The notes below the pieces were generated by a model. It worked only from the letters and a program-made list of their open reading frames with translations. It did not search any database and was not told the origin of the DNA. Made by a program: the position numbers and the translations under genes. This document shows, one piece after another, positions 7,802-13,672 of a DNA stretch of 17,948 nucleotides. The DNA comes from Fidelibacterota bacterium (lineage in GTDB: Bacteria; Pseudomonadota; Alphaproteobacteria; Rhodospirillales; Rhodospirillaceae): assembly GCA_947473445.1 (NCBI GenBank), contig CANJEU010000007.1, positions 1 to 17,948 on the forward strand, written 5' to 3'. Numbering within the stretch: position 1 is the stretch's first letter; each line of letters starts with the position of its first letter.

Positions 7802-8418
7802 TGCGATTCCATCGTGAAAATAAGCGCGTGATTATTGGCCGGCATGGCGATGCGCTCGCTGAGCACCAAACCATGCGCGTTGGCCAACGGCGCGATCTCG
7901 CTGACATCGCGAATGCCCCATTCGGGATTGCGCGTGCGCAGGGACTGATGGAAGTCGATGTTGCTCTGGGCCTGGAAGTCGCCGTCGATCGCGTACGGTC
8001 CATATGTAAGCAAGGTCTGACCATGGGATAACGTACGCCCCGCCCCTTCAAAGAGGGCGACGGTCGCGGCCCAGGGCGAGATGTGGATCATATTGATGCA
8101 TACGATGGCCTCGGCCGTCCGCACGGGCCAACCCGCATCCCTGACATCAAGCGCGATCGGGAGGCGCAGATTCACAAGCCCGGCGTCGGTGACATAGGCG
8201 GCTATGCTGTGGCGCGCGTCCTCATCGGGATCGGTGGGCTGCCAGGTCAGGTGCGGCAACGCGGCGGCGAAGGCGCTGGCGTGATAGCCCGAACCGGAGG
8301 CGATCTCTAAGACCGTGCCGCGCTGAAGCCGCGCGGGCGCGAAGATGCGCGTCAGCACCTCAAGGAGGGGCGGGGTGTTGCGCACACTCGCCGGGGGAAT
8401 CTGTTTGAGATCGTTCAT
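7798..8418 (-). CDS. DUF938 family SAM-dependent methyltransferase
   Basis: The 206-residue product matches the DUF938 group of class I methyltransferases: it starts with PPASVRNTPPLLEVL, has the SAM-binding glycine motif VLEIASGSGYHASAFA (residues about 36-51), WQPTDPDEDA at the end of strand 2, and ICINMIHISPWAATVALFEG as the motif IV region. The family is widespread but its substrate is not established, so only methyl transfer can be inferred. The ATG at 8416-8418 has no clear ribosome site. Its TGA overlaps the start of the downstream TPR-glycosyltransferase gene by four bases, making a two-gene minus-strand operon. It is divergent from fdxA, with 121 bases between them. The pair interrupts the usual S4-fdxA-carD gene order. 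Confidence 0.85.
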   Translation of the reverse strand: MNDLKQIPPASVRNTPPLLEVLTRIFAPARLQRGTVLEIASGSGYHASAFAAALPHLTWQPTDPDEDARHSIAAYVTDAGLVNLRLPIALDVRDAGWPVRTAEAIVCINMIHISPWAATVALFEGAGRTLSHGQTLLTYGPYAIDGDFQAQSNIDFHQSLRTRNPEWGIRDVSEIAPLANAHGLVLSERIAMPANNHALIFTMESQ

Positions 8419-8507
8419 TGAGAAGGACTGGCACTTACCATGGCTTGACGCCTCTGCGGGAAACGAAGTACGTGAACGACATTGCCCCGGAAGGTTTGTG
8501 GGCGGCT

Positions 8508-8527
8508 AGTGCCCGGCTTCCGGCACT
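8508..8527 (+). promoter_or_regulatory. Hairpin in the fdxA leader, abutting the ribosome site
   Basis: AGTGCC-C-GG (8508-8516) pairs with CCGGCACT (8520-8527) to form eight base pairs with one bulged C and a three-base loop. The likely ribosome site AGGGG (8529-8533) begins one base after it. The stem could stabilise the mRNA or influence initiation at fdxA. A TTGACG box at 8445-8450 may be the -35 of an fdxA promoter, but no convincing -10 box was found. Confidence 0.35.
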
Positions 8528-8539
8528 CAGGGGTTGCTC

Positions 8540-8875
8540 ATGGCTTACGTCGTCACCGAAAATTGCATCAAGTGCAAATACATGGATTGCGTGGAAGTCT
8601 GTCCGGTGGATTGCTTCTACGAGGGCGAGAACATGCTCGTCATCCATCCCGATGAATGCATTGATTGCGGCGTGTGCGAGCCGGAATGCCCGGCCGAGGC
8701 CATCGTCCCCGACTCGGACGAACAGGCGACCGAATGGTCTGAGATCAATAAGGAATACGCTGACAAGTGGCCGAACATTACGGCCAAGGGCGAGACCCCT
8801 TCCGATGCCGACGAGTGGAAGGGAAAACCCGATAAAAAACAGCTACTTAGCCCCGCACCGGGATCCAACGCTTAG
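8540..8875 (+). CDS. fdxA: Seven-iron ferredoxin FdxA ([3Fe-4S][4Fe-4S])
   Basis: The 111-residue protein is close to Azotobacter ferredoxin I throughout: [20 protein letters not shown], then [16 protein letters not shown], then a tail with WPNITAKGE. Cysteines 9, 17 and 50 match the ligands of the 3Fe-4S cluster and 21, 40, 43 and 46 those of the 4Fe-4S cluster; Cys12 and Cys25 are the extra cysteines also found in the model protein. It is a soluble low-potential one-electron carrier. ATG at 8540 fits both homology and AGGGG at 8529-8533; an in-frame TTG two codons earlier is less likely. In other alphaproteobacteria it follows the S4 gene directly; here it stands alone with its own leader. 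It is a plausible partner for the KorAB enzyme encoded downstream. Confidence 0.95.
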   Translation: MAYVVTENCIKCKYMDCVEVCPVDCFYEGENMLVIHPDECIDCGVCEPECPAEAIVPDSDEQATEWSEINKEYADKWPNITAKGETPSDADEWKGKPDKKQLLSPAPGSNA

Positions 8876-8950
8876 CGCTGTTTCCCAGCCTGCGCAGCCG
8901 TGCCTTGCAAGGGGTGCGGAGCTTTAGGCCTGTTTTTTGACCCCTTTTTC

Positions 8951-8961
8951 TGCTATATAAT
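8951..8961 (+). promoter_or_regulatory. Extended -10 promoter upstream of carD
   Basis: TGCTATATAAT contains a perfect TATAAT (8956-8961) and an upstream TG element suited to an extended -10 promoter. Only a T-tract (8933-8938) occupies the normal -35 position; TTGACC at 8937-8942 is 13 bases away, too close for a standard spacer. The predicted start is near 8968, immediately before a terminator-like stem. Confidence 0.5.
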
Positions 8962-8968
8962 CTTCAGT

Positions 8969-8996
8969 CCGTCGGGGAACCGGCGGATTATTTTTT
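8969..8996 (+). terminator. Rho-independent terminator-like hairpin between fdxA and carD
   Basis: CCGTCGG (8969-8975) and CCGGCGG (8980-8986) form seven pairs, one a G-U, closed by a GGAA (GNRA) tetraloop and followed by ATTATTTTTT (8987-8996). It could end fdxA read-through. Because it begins about one base after the predicted carD start site, it could also act as an attenuator or a 5' protective stem on the carD mRNA. Confidence 0.65.
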
Positions 8997-9210
8997 CTCT
9001 CGTGTAAGACATCACGATCTAGCGGTAAGTTATTGATAAACCGCAAGTTCTTGCGTTGTACGCGGGAGAACGCGCTCCGGCCTCTACATCTCAACGATGG
9101 GCGGCCGGCCCGGACCGATGAACGAGAGCCGCCCATAGGTAAAAAGGCGGCCAAGGATCCCGGGGGAGGCGCCAATAAAGAACAGGCCCCTGGTGTGGAG
9201 AGACCGCAAG

Positions 9211-9759
9211 ATGCCCAAAGCAGCAACCGCAGCCGCCGCCGTCGTAAAGCCGGCGAAAGAGCCGAAGATCGCCGCCCCGTTCTCGGCCGGTGACTTCGTC
9301 GTATATCCGGCCCATGGGGTCGGCAAAGTGACCAGCATTGAATCCCAACTCATTGGCGGCATGAAGGTCGAGCTGTTCGTCATCAGCTTTGAACGTGACC
9401 GCATGACCCTGCGCGTTCCCGTCCGTAAGGTCGAGAACTCGGGCCTTCGCAAGCTTTCCACCCGCAAGGTGATGGAAGCGGCGCTCACGACCCTCAAGGG
9501 CCGCGCCCGCGTGAAGCGCGCCATGTGGAGCCGCCGCGCTCAAGAATACGAAGCCAAGATCAACTCGGGCGATCCTGTGTCCATCGCTGAAGTGGTGCGC
9601 GATCTGCACCGCGGCGCTTCGCAGCCTGAACAGTCCTACAGCGAGCGGCAGATTTATGAACAGGCCCTTGAGCGCCTGGCGCACGAAGTCGCGGCTGTGG
9701 AAAAGATTAAGCCGGAAGCGGCCACCGCGAAGCTCGAAAAGCTTCTGAACGCGGCCTAA
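9211..9759 (+). CDS. carD: CarD/CdnL-family transcriptional regulator
   Basis: The 182-residue protein has an Ala/Lys-rich start and then the CarD RNA-polymerase-interacting domain: FSAGDFVVYPAHGVGKVTSI (24-43) and FERDRMTLRVPVRKVENSGLRK. The C-terminal helical half (about 85-182) includes residues such as KRAMWSRRAQEYEAKINSGD, typical of the DNA-binding domain that steadies open complexes at rRNA and other promoters. CarD proteins bind the beta subunit of RNA polymerase and the upstream fork of the promoter. ATG at 9211 was chosen because GGAG at 9197-9200 precedes it and family similarity starts shortly after; GTG at 9193 is possible but would place the ribosome site inside the gene. It lies in the usual order after fdxA and ends at a strong terminator. 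Confidence 0.93.
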   Translation: MPKAATAAAAVVKPAKEPKIAAPFSAGDFVVYPAHGVGKVTSIESQLIGGMKVELFVISFERDRMTLRVPVRKVENSGLRKLSTRKVMEAALTTLKGRARVKRAMWSRRAQEYEAKINSGDPVSIAEVVRDLHRGASQPEQSYSERQIYEQALERLAHEVAAVEKIKPEAATAKLEKLLNAA

Positions 9760-9780
9760 CCGGATTTACACCCTTCGATG

Positions 9781-9816
9781 AAAACGGCCTCGCCCACGCG
9801 GGGCCGTTTTTGTTTT
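9781..9816 (+). terminator. Strong rho-independent terminator after carD
   Basis: AAAACGGCCTCGC (9781-9793) pairs fully with GCGGGGCCGTTTT (9798-9810), thirteen pairs including one G-T, with loop CCAC, followed by TGTTTT. It begins 21 bases after the carD stop and ends 11 bases before the next start codon. Confidence 0.9.
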
Positions 9817-9827
9817 AAACTGGCGCC

Positions 9828-10628
9828 ATGACACTTCGTCTCTCTCGCCGCCGCCTCCTGGCCTGCGCGGCTGTCGCGGCCGTGCCAATGCCCGCGTATG
9901 GCACCGCCCCTGATTCCTTGCCCGAAGGCGGGAAGGGTATCATCGGCGCGGTCCACGACGGCGACACCATCCGCTTCAAGGATGGTGACACGGATGTGCG
10001 CTTGGTGGGGATCCAGGCGCCCAAGCTTCCCCAGGGACGGCGCAATCCCACCGCCTGGCCCTTGGCCGACGAAAGCCGCGGCGCTTTACGCGCACTGCTC
10101 GAAAATCATTCCATCACACTGCGTCTGGGCACAACGCCGCGCGATCGCAATGGACGGATTCTCGCTCACCTCGTGCGCGACGATGGCCTGTGGATCCAGC
10201 AGACCATGCTGCAGGAAGGCTGGGCGCGTGTTTATACATTCCCTGACAACCGCCTCTTCGCGCGCGATCTGTACGCGGCCGAAAGAACGGCGCGGACGGC
10301 GCGGCGCGGGCTTTGGTCTCACCCTGACTACGCCGTGCGGAAACCCGACCCAGCGATTCTGAAGTCCGACATGGGAAGCTTCCAGATCATCGAAGGAGCG
10401 GTGAAGGATACCGCCCGTGTGCGCGGGCGCGTTTACCTCAATTTCGGTGAAGACTATCGCACCGACTTTACCGCCTCCATTGCCCCCGAGGTCATGAAGG
10501 CCTTCACCGCCGACAAGCTTGATCTCCTGGCGCTGAAGGGCCGCAGTGTCCGCGTGCGCGGTTATCTACGGGACTTCAATGGTCCCTCGATGGACCTCAC
10601 CCATCCCGAGCAGATCGAAGTCCTTTAG
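9828..10628 (+). CDS. Exported SNase-like (thermonuclease family) protein with altered active site
   Basis: The 266-residue protein begins with an export signal, SRRRLLACAAVAAVPMPAYG, with a twin-arginine-like run (Tat or Sec; cleavage around residues 25-27). An SNase-like OB-fold domain follows, about 36-165: HDGDT (43-47), VRLVGIQAPKL (57-67), DRNGR (106-110) and GWARVY. Aligned with staphylococcal nuclease, Asp21, Arg35 and Arg87 are kept (D46, R58, R110), but the calcium ligand Asp40 is Q63 and the general base Glu43 is K66. Nuclease activity is therefore doubtful. Residues 180-266 form a second small domain common in alphaproteobacterial relatives. The ATG lies 11 bases after the carD terminator and lacks a ribosome site, so a leaderless message is possible. 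The next gene starts 8 bases after its stop, suggesting an operon. Confidence 0.8.
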   Translation: MTLRLSRRRLLACAAVAAVPMPAYGTAPDSLPEGGKGIIGAVHDGDTIRFKDGDTDVRLVGIQAPKLPQGRRNPTAWPLADESRGALRALLENHSITLRLGTTPRDRNGRILAHLVRDDGLWIQQTMLQEGWARVYTFPDNRLFARDLYAAERTARTARRGLWSHPDYAVRKPDPAILKSDMGSFQIIEGAVKDTARVRGRVYLNFGEDYRTDFTASIAPEVMKAFTADKLDLLALKGRSVRVRGYLRDFNGPSMDLTHPEQIEVL

Positions 10629-10636
10629 AGTCACCT

Positions 10637-11257
10637 ATGATCCTGACGCCCGTCGATGCGCTCGCGCTGCCGCGGATCCTTGAGGTCTTCGACCAAGGAC
10701 TTGGCGACGACGCTTTCGCGCGCGCCGTATTCGCGCGCATCGCCGCTACGCGGGCGCTGTGCCCGGATTTGACGGCGGACCTGCATGCAGGCCGCGCCAA
10801 GGCGGTCGAACTCGCCGCGCGCTTTGGCATACCGACGCTCGATGAAGATCCCGCCGTGGCCTTCTCCTGGGACGGACGCGTCATCCGGACGCGGTCTGAA
10901 ACCAGCGTTGTGTTTCACGAAATCGCACATTGGCAGATTGCGCCGCCGGCACGCCGCGCGCTGCCCGATTTCGGCGTCGGCGCCGGACCGGAAACGGGAC
11001 GGGTGGCGGATGCAAACGCCGCCGTCTGCGTCGATGCGGCAACCCGGGAGGAAGAGGAAAACCTGTCCTCGCTGCTCGGAATCTTGTGGGAAGTCGAATA
11101 TGGCGAGCCTGCGATTCTGGCGTTCGCCGAACAGAATTGGCTCGAACTGTATGATCGCGCGTCAACGCCGGCCCATTTCGCGCGCTGCCTGCAAGCGCTT
11201 GTTGATCGCGGACTCCTGACGGCCGACGGGCGTCCGCGCGCGCCGGGAAATGTTTAG
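10637..11257 (+). CDS. HExxH protein resembling EF-P hydroxylase EpmC/YfcM
   Basis: The 206-residue protein contains HEIAHWQIAPPARRALPDFG (94-113), followed by a GPETGR segment. E. coli EpmC has a similar order, with an HEISHW box, an IAGKARR-like stretch, DFG and PDGR. A later acidic patch EEEEN (138-142) falls where EpmC has its conserved downstream acidic residues. In E. coli, EpmC hydroxylates the beta-lysyl-modified lysine of elongation factor P and is metal-dependent. Membership is inferred from motif order recalled from the family. A minimal zincin-type metalloprotease is the main alternative. No signal peptide or membrane segment is present. It follows the SNase-like gene by 8 bases and ends in a 4-base convergent overlap with the GH17 gene. 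No EF-P, EpmA or EpmB gene is in the window. Confidence 0.5.
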   Translation: MILTPVDALALPRILEVFDQGLGDDAFARAVFARIAATRALCPDLTADLHAGRAKAVELAARFGIPTLDEDPAVAFSWDGRVIRTRSETSVVFHEIAHWQIAPPARRALPDFGVGAGPETGRVADANAAVCVDAATREEEENLSSLLGILWEVEYGEPAILAFAEQNWLELYDRASTPAHFARCLQALVDRGLLTADGRPRAPGNV

Positions 11258-12174
11258 CCCGCGACGAGCGGAATCTTCGCCGCGCGCTGTCCGTCGAACA
11301 GGCCCCAACTCGCGCCGGTCGGTCCTTCGGCGCTCTTGCTCTTCCACGGCTGATCGTAGGCTTCGACAAAGTTATAGTCGTATTTTTCCTGCGCCGCGCG
11401 CGCGAGGAAGGCGCGGGCGAATTGGTCCTGGGCGGCCAGCGAGGGCACGGCGTCCTTGATTGTTGGGCCGGCCGAGGGCCAACCCGCCTCGGCGATGACG
11501 ATGGGTTTACCGGGTGCCATCGCTTTCAGTTCGGCGGACCGCTGTGCGATATAATCGACCGCACCCGCAACCGCCACGCCGTCGCGGTAAGGCGAGACAT
11601 GCGCGCCGACGAAGTCGCACGCTTTGGTCAGGTCGGGATTCTTCAACCAGTCGCTCCAGATCTCGGCGGTGCCGATGCTGACGGCCGGATCGGCGATAAA
11701 CACCCGCACGCGACGCACGTAACCTGCGAGATCGGCGGGGCTGAGAATCTTGCGTCGCAAGACTTCGTTGCCGACGTAGACGCGCTTGATGATTTTGCCG
11801 AACGGAACGAACAGCTTCATGCCCCGGGCGATTTCGAGATCGTTATGCGTTTTATCGGCGCCCAGGCGGAGGCCGAGGGAAACGTTGATCCCGCTCGCGG
11901 CCGCCATCGGCAGGACGCGGTCGAGGCCATGGTCGACGCTGTATATGCGAATGGCGCCTGTCACTTTTTTGATGCGTTCGATGTCGAGGCGGATTCGCGG
12001 TTCGGGGAAGCCGCGCGCCATTTCGCCTTCGAGCGCAACGCCCGAGGGGCTGTAGGACAGGCTTTGAAAGAGCCGTGCGCCGGGACCTGGAACAGGTTGC
12101 GCCCACGCGGACCGCCCGTGCGCGAGGATCCCGGGAGCGGCCATACCTACGCGCATGAAGTCGCGTCTTCGCAT
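11254..12174 (-). CDS. Glycoside hydrolase family 17 (beta-1,3-glucanase/transglucosylase-like), Tat-exported
   Basis: The protein of about 306 residues starts with MRRRDFMRVG, a twin-arginine motif followed by a hydrophobic stretch to AWAQ, so it is probably Tat-exported to the periplasm. The mature part is a GH17 TIM barrel: RLFQSLSYSPSG at strand 1, YVGNEV (acid/base Glu, residue 137 of this start), TAEIWSDW, AHVSPY, VIAEAGWPS (nucleophile Glu, residue 229) and FVEAYDQPWK. GH17 enzymes cleave or transfer beta-1,3-glucan; in alphaproteobacteria they often accompany glucan synthases, but none is here. Of two adjacent ATG codons, 12172-12174 gives better spacing to AGAGGA. Its stop shares bases with the stop of the convergent EpmC-like gene. 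It is divergent from metC, with about 30 bases between the start codons. Confidence 0.85.
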   Translation of the reverse strand: MRRRDFMRVGMAAPGILAHGRSAWAQPVPGPGARLFQSLSYSPSGVALEGEMARGFPEPRIRLDIERIKKVTGAIRIYSVDHGLDRVLPMAAASGINVSLGLRLGADKTHNDLEIARGMKLFVPFGKIIKRVYVGNEVLRRKILSPADLAGYVRRVRVFIADPAVSIGTAEIWSDWLKNPDLTKACDFVGAHVSPYRDGVAVAGAVDYIAQRSAELKAMAPGKPIVIAEAGWPSAGPTIKDAVPSLAAQDQFARAFLARAAQEKYDYNFVEAYDQPWKSKSAEGPTGASWGLFDGQRAAKIPLVAG

Positions 12175-12196
12175 CATGTCCTCTTTCTTCTAATCT
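12168..12196 (+). promoter_or_regulatory. Possible metC promoter giving a leaderless message
   Basis: TTCGCA (12168-12173) and TAATCT (12191-12196) are separated by 17 bases, each a partial match to -35 and -10 boxes. The start would fall at about 12203-12205, on the metC ATG itself, and no ribosome site precedes that ATG. The -35 overlaps the start codons of the divergent GH17 gene. Confidence 0.3.
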
Positions 12197-12204
12197 AGTT
12201 GCTC

Positions 12205-13407
12205 ATGAGCAACGATCGCCCCAAGAAACCAAACATGAATACGCGCGTTATCCGCGCGGGGTATTCGAAAAAGCGCAATTCCGGCGTCGTGAACACGCCA
12301 GTGTATCATGCATCGACCGTGGTTTTCGACACCATCGCCGAGCTGCGCGACGTCGGCGCGCGGGCAATGCGGGGCGAAAAGGCGCTTTGTTATGGCCGCT
12401 TCGGGACCCCAACACATTGGACCTTGGAAGAAGCAATCACTGAACTTGCCGGCGGCGCCGATACCATCCTCACGCCCTCGGGCATAGCCGCCTGCGCTCT
12501 CGCCGTCATCGGCAGCGTCAAGGCGGGCGATCATGTGCTCGTGTCGGATTCGGCCTATGAGCCCACACGGAAATTATGCGACGGGCTGCTCAAGGATTTC
12601 GGCGTCGAGACCAGCTACTACGATCCGTGCATCGGCGCGGGCATCAGCGCCCTCATGCAACCCAATACCCGGCTCGTGTTCTGCGAATCGCCCGGCTCGC
12701 ATACGTTCGAGATTCAGGACATTCCGGCAATTGCACAGGCTGCCCACGCGCACGGCGCCAAGGTCACCATCGACAATACCTGGGCGTCGCCCATTTACTG
12801 CCAACCGATTGCCCTTGGGGCGGATATCTCCATCGAAGCCGGCACGAAGTATCTGAGCGGTCATTCGGATGCGATGATCGGCGCGGTGACAGCGACCGCC
12901 GAGATGCTGCCGGGCCTGCGCCGCGCTGTCCTTGCCCTCGGCTACTCGGTAGGACCCGATGACGTTTATCTCACGACCCGGGGCCTTCGCACCCTTGGCG
13001 TACGTCTGGCCCGCCACCAGGAGAACGCCATGAAGGTGGCTTTGTGGCTGCGCGGCCGGCCCGAGGTGAAGCGCGTGCTGTACCCCGCGCTCGTGGACGA
13101 TCCGGGCCACCAGATTTGGAAACGCGACTTTCAAGGCGCGTCGGGATTGATGGGTGTGCTGCTGCACCGCACATCGCCGGCGGCGGTAGCTGCCCTTATC
13201 GAGGGGTTGGCCTACTTCGGCCTCGGCTACTCGTGGGGCGGCTTCGAGAGCCTAATCGCGCCCTCGTCACCCAAGACGATTCGGACGGCGGTCCCGTGGA
13301 CCGAGGCCGAGCCGGGCATCCGCCTCCATATCGGACTTGAAGACCCCATCGACCTGATCGGCGACCTCGAAAAAGGCTTTGCGCGCTTCACCGCGGCCCT
13401 CGGGTAG
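12205..13407 (+). CDS. metC: Cystathionine beta-lyase (Cys/Met metabolism PLP enzyme)
   Basis: The 400-residue product belongs to the gamma-family PLP enzymes of sulfur amino acid metabolism. It has TPVYHASTVVF at the start, the tetramer-contact motif YGRFGTPTHWTLE, the PLP phosphate site TPSGIAACALA, D190 and the Schiff-base lysine K215 in EAGTKYLSGHSD. YSWGGFESL in the C-terminal domain, in place of a gamma-synthase pattern, favours cystathionine beta-lyase, which converts cystathionine to homocysteine, pyruvate and ammonia in methionine synthesis. Start choice: ATG at 12205, with an alternative TTG at 12199 and ATG at 12235; no ribosome site supports any of them. It appears to be a single-gene unit ending at a candidate terminator near 13504. 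A cysteine desulfhydrase-like side activity is possible in this family. Confidence 0.9.
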   Translation: MSNDRPKKPNMNTRVIRAGYSKKRNSGVVNTPVYHASTVVFDTIAELRDVGARAMRGEKALCYGRFGTPTHWTLEEAITELAGGADTILTPSGIAACALAVIGSVKAGDHVLVSDSAYEPTRKLCDGLLKDFGVETSYYDPCIGAGISALMQPNTRLVFCESPGSHTFEIQDIPAIAQAAHAHGAKVTIDNTWASPIYCQPIALGADISIEAGTKYLSGHSDAMIGAVTATAEMLPGLRRAVLALGYSVGPDDVYLTTRGLRTLGVRLARHQENAMKVALWLRGRPEVKRVLYPALVDDPGHQIWKRDFQGASGLMGVLLHRTSPAAVAALIEGLAYFGLGYSWGGFESLIAPSSPKTIRTAVPWTEAEPGIRLHIGLEDPIDLIGDLEKGFARFTAALG

Positions 13408-13503
13408 GTCTGGGCGGCTTACGCCCTGACTCAACAAGGATTTTAGCGCCTTGAGATTGACCCCATGGGCTGAGTGCTCTAGGTCAGGCACACACGAATT
13501 TGG

Positions 13504-13524
13504 GGCGCGCAATGCGCCTTTGTT
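13504..13524 (+). terminator. Candidate terminator after metC
   Basis: GGCGC (13504-13508), loop GCAAT and GCGCC (13514-13518) are followed by TTTGTT. The stem is only five pairs and lies about 100 bases beyond the metC stop, so this is a modest call. Confidence 0.4.
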
Positions 13525-13591
13525 ACCGCCTTTTTTGGTTAAGCCGGCCGTCGATGTCCGTTAAAGTGCCTCCTATGTGTTCAGGATACGT

Positions 13592-13633
13592 GAAACCAGG
13601 GTTTCCCTCCGAACGCATGCCAGGGTGTGCATG
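13592..13633 (+). promoter_or_regulatory. Two inverted repeats in the korA upstream region
   Basis: GAAACC-AG-GGTTTC (13592-13605) is a perfect 6-base dyad, and CATGC (13616-13620) with GCATG (13629-13633) forms a second one. They lie 40-80 bases before the korA ATG and could be regulator sites or leader hairpins. No known operator consensus was recognised and no clear promoter boxes were found around them. Confidence 0.3.
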
Positions 13634-13672
13634 GTCCTATTTGGACGCCGAACCCGTGCGGGAGATGACCCC

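Larger units (their letters stand above)
8876..9210 (+). other. 335-base intergenic region: fdxA tail and long carD leader
   Basis: No convincing gene is present. It holds the perfect dyad CCTTGCAAGG (about 8903-8912), the extended -10 element and terminator-like hairpin described separately, GCGGT/ACCGC arms (9022-9026 and 9040-9044), and a tight hairpin CGCAAG-TT-CTTGCG (9042-9055). If transcription starts near 8968, carD mRNA has an untranslated leader of about 240 bases. A TTG-initiated frame from 9033 runs into carD but has no recognisable family and no clear ribosome site. Confidence 0.6.

Noticed and set aside
8937..8961. TTGACC plus TATAAT as a standard promoter for carD
   Set aside because: The spacer is only 13 bases, too short for the housekeeping polymerase. 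The extended -10 reading is preferred.
9033..9293. TTG-initiated small open frame in the carD leader
   Set aside because: It overlaps the carD start out of frame, lacks a ribosome site and has no recognisable family. A leader peptide cannot be fully excluded.
12199..12207. Identical TTGCTCATG at the fdxA and metC starts as a shared regulatory element
   Set aside because: Nine bases with no shared flanking sequence; probably coincidence.
13539..13564. Two TTAA half-sites as a CtrA box
   Set aside because: They are 18 bases apart, not the 7 expected for a CtrA site.
13577..13672. GTG-initiated 32-residue N-terminal extension of KorA
   Set aside because: The added residues are Arg-rich and unlike the family, and a good ribosome site precedes the ATG at 13673.
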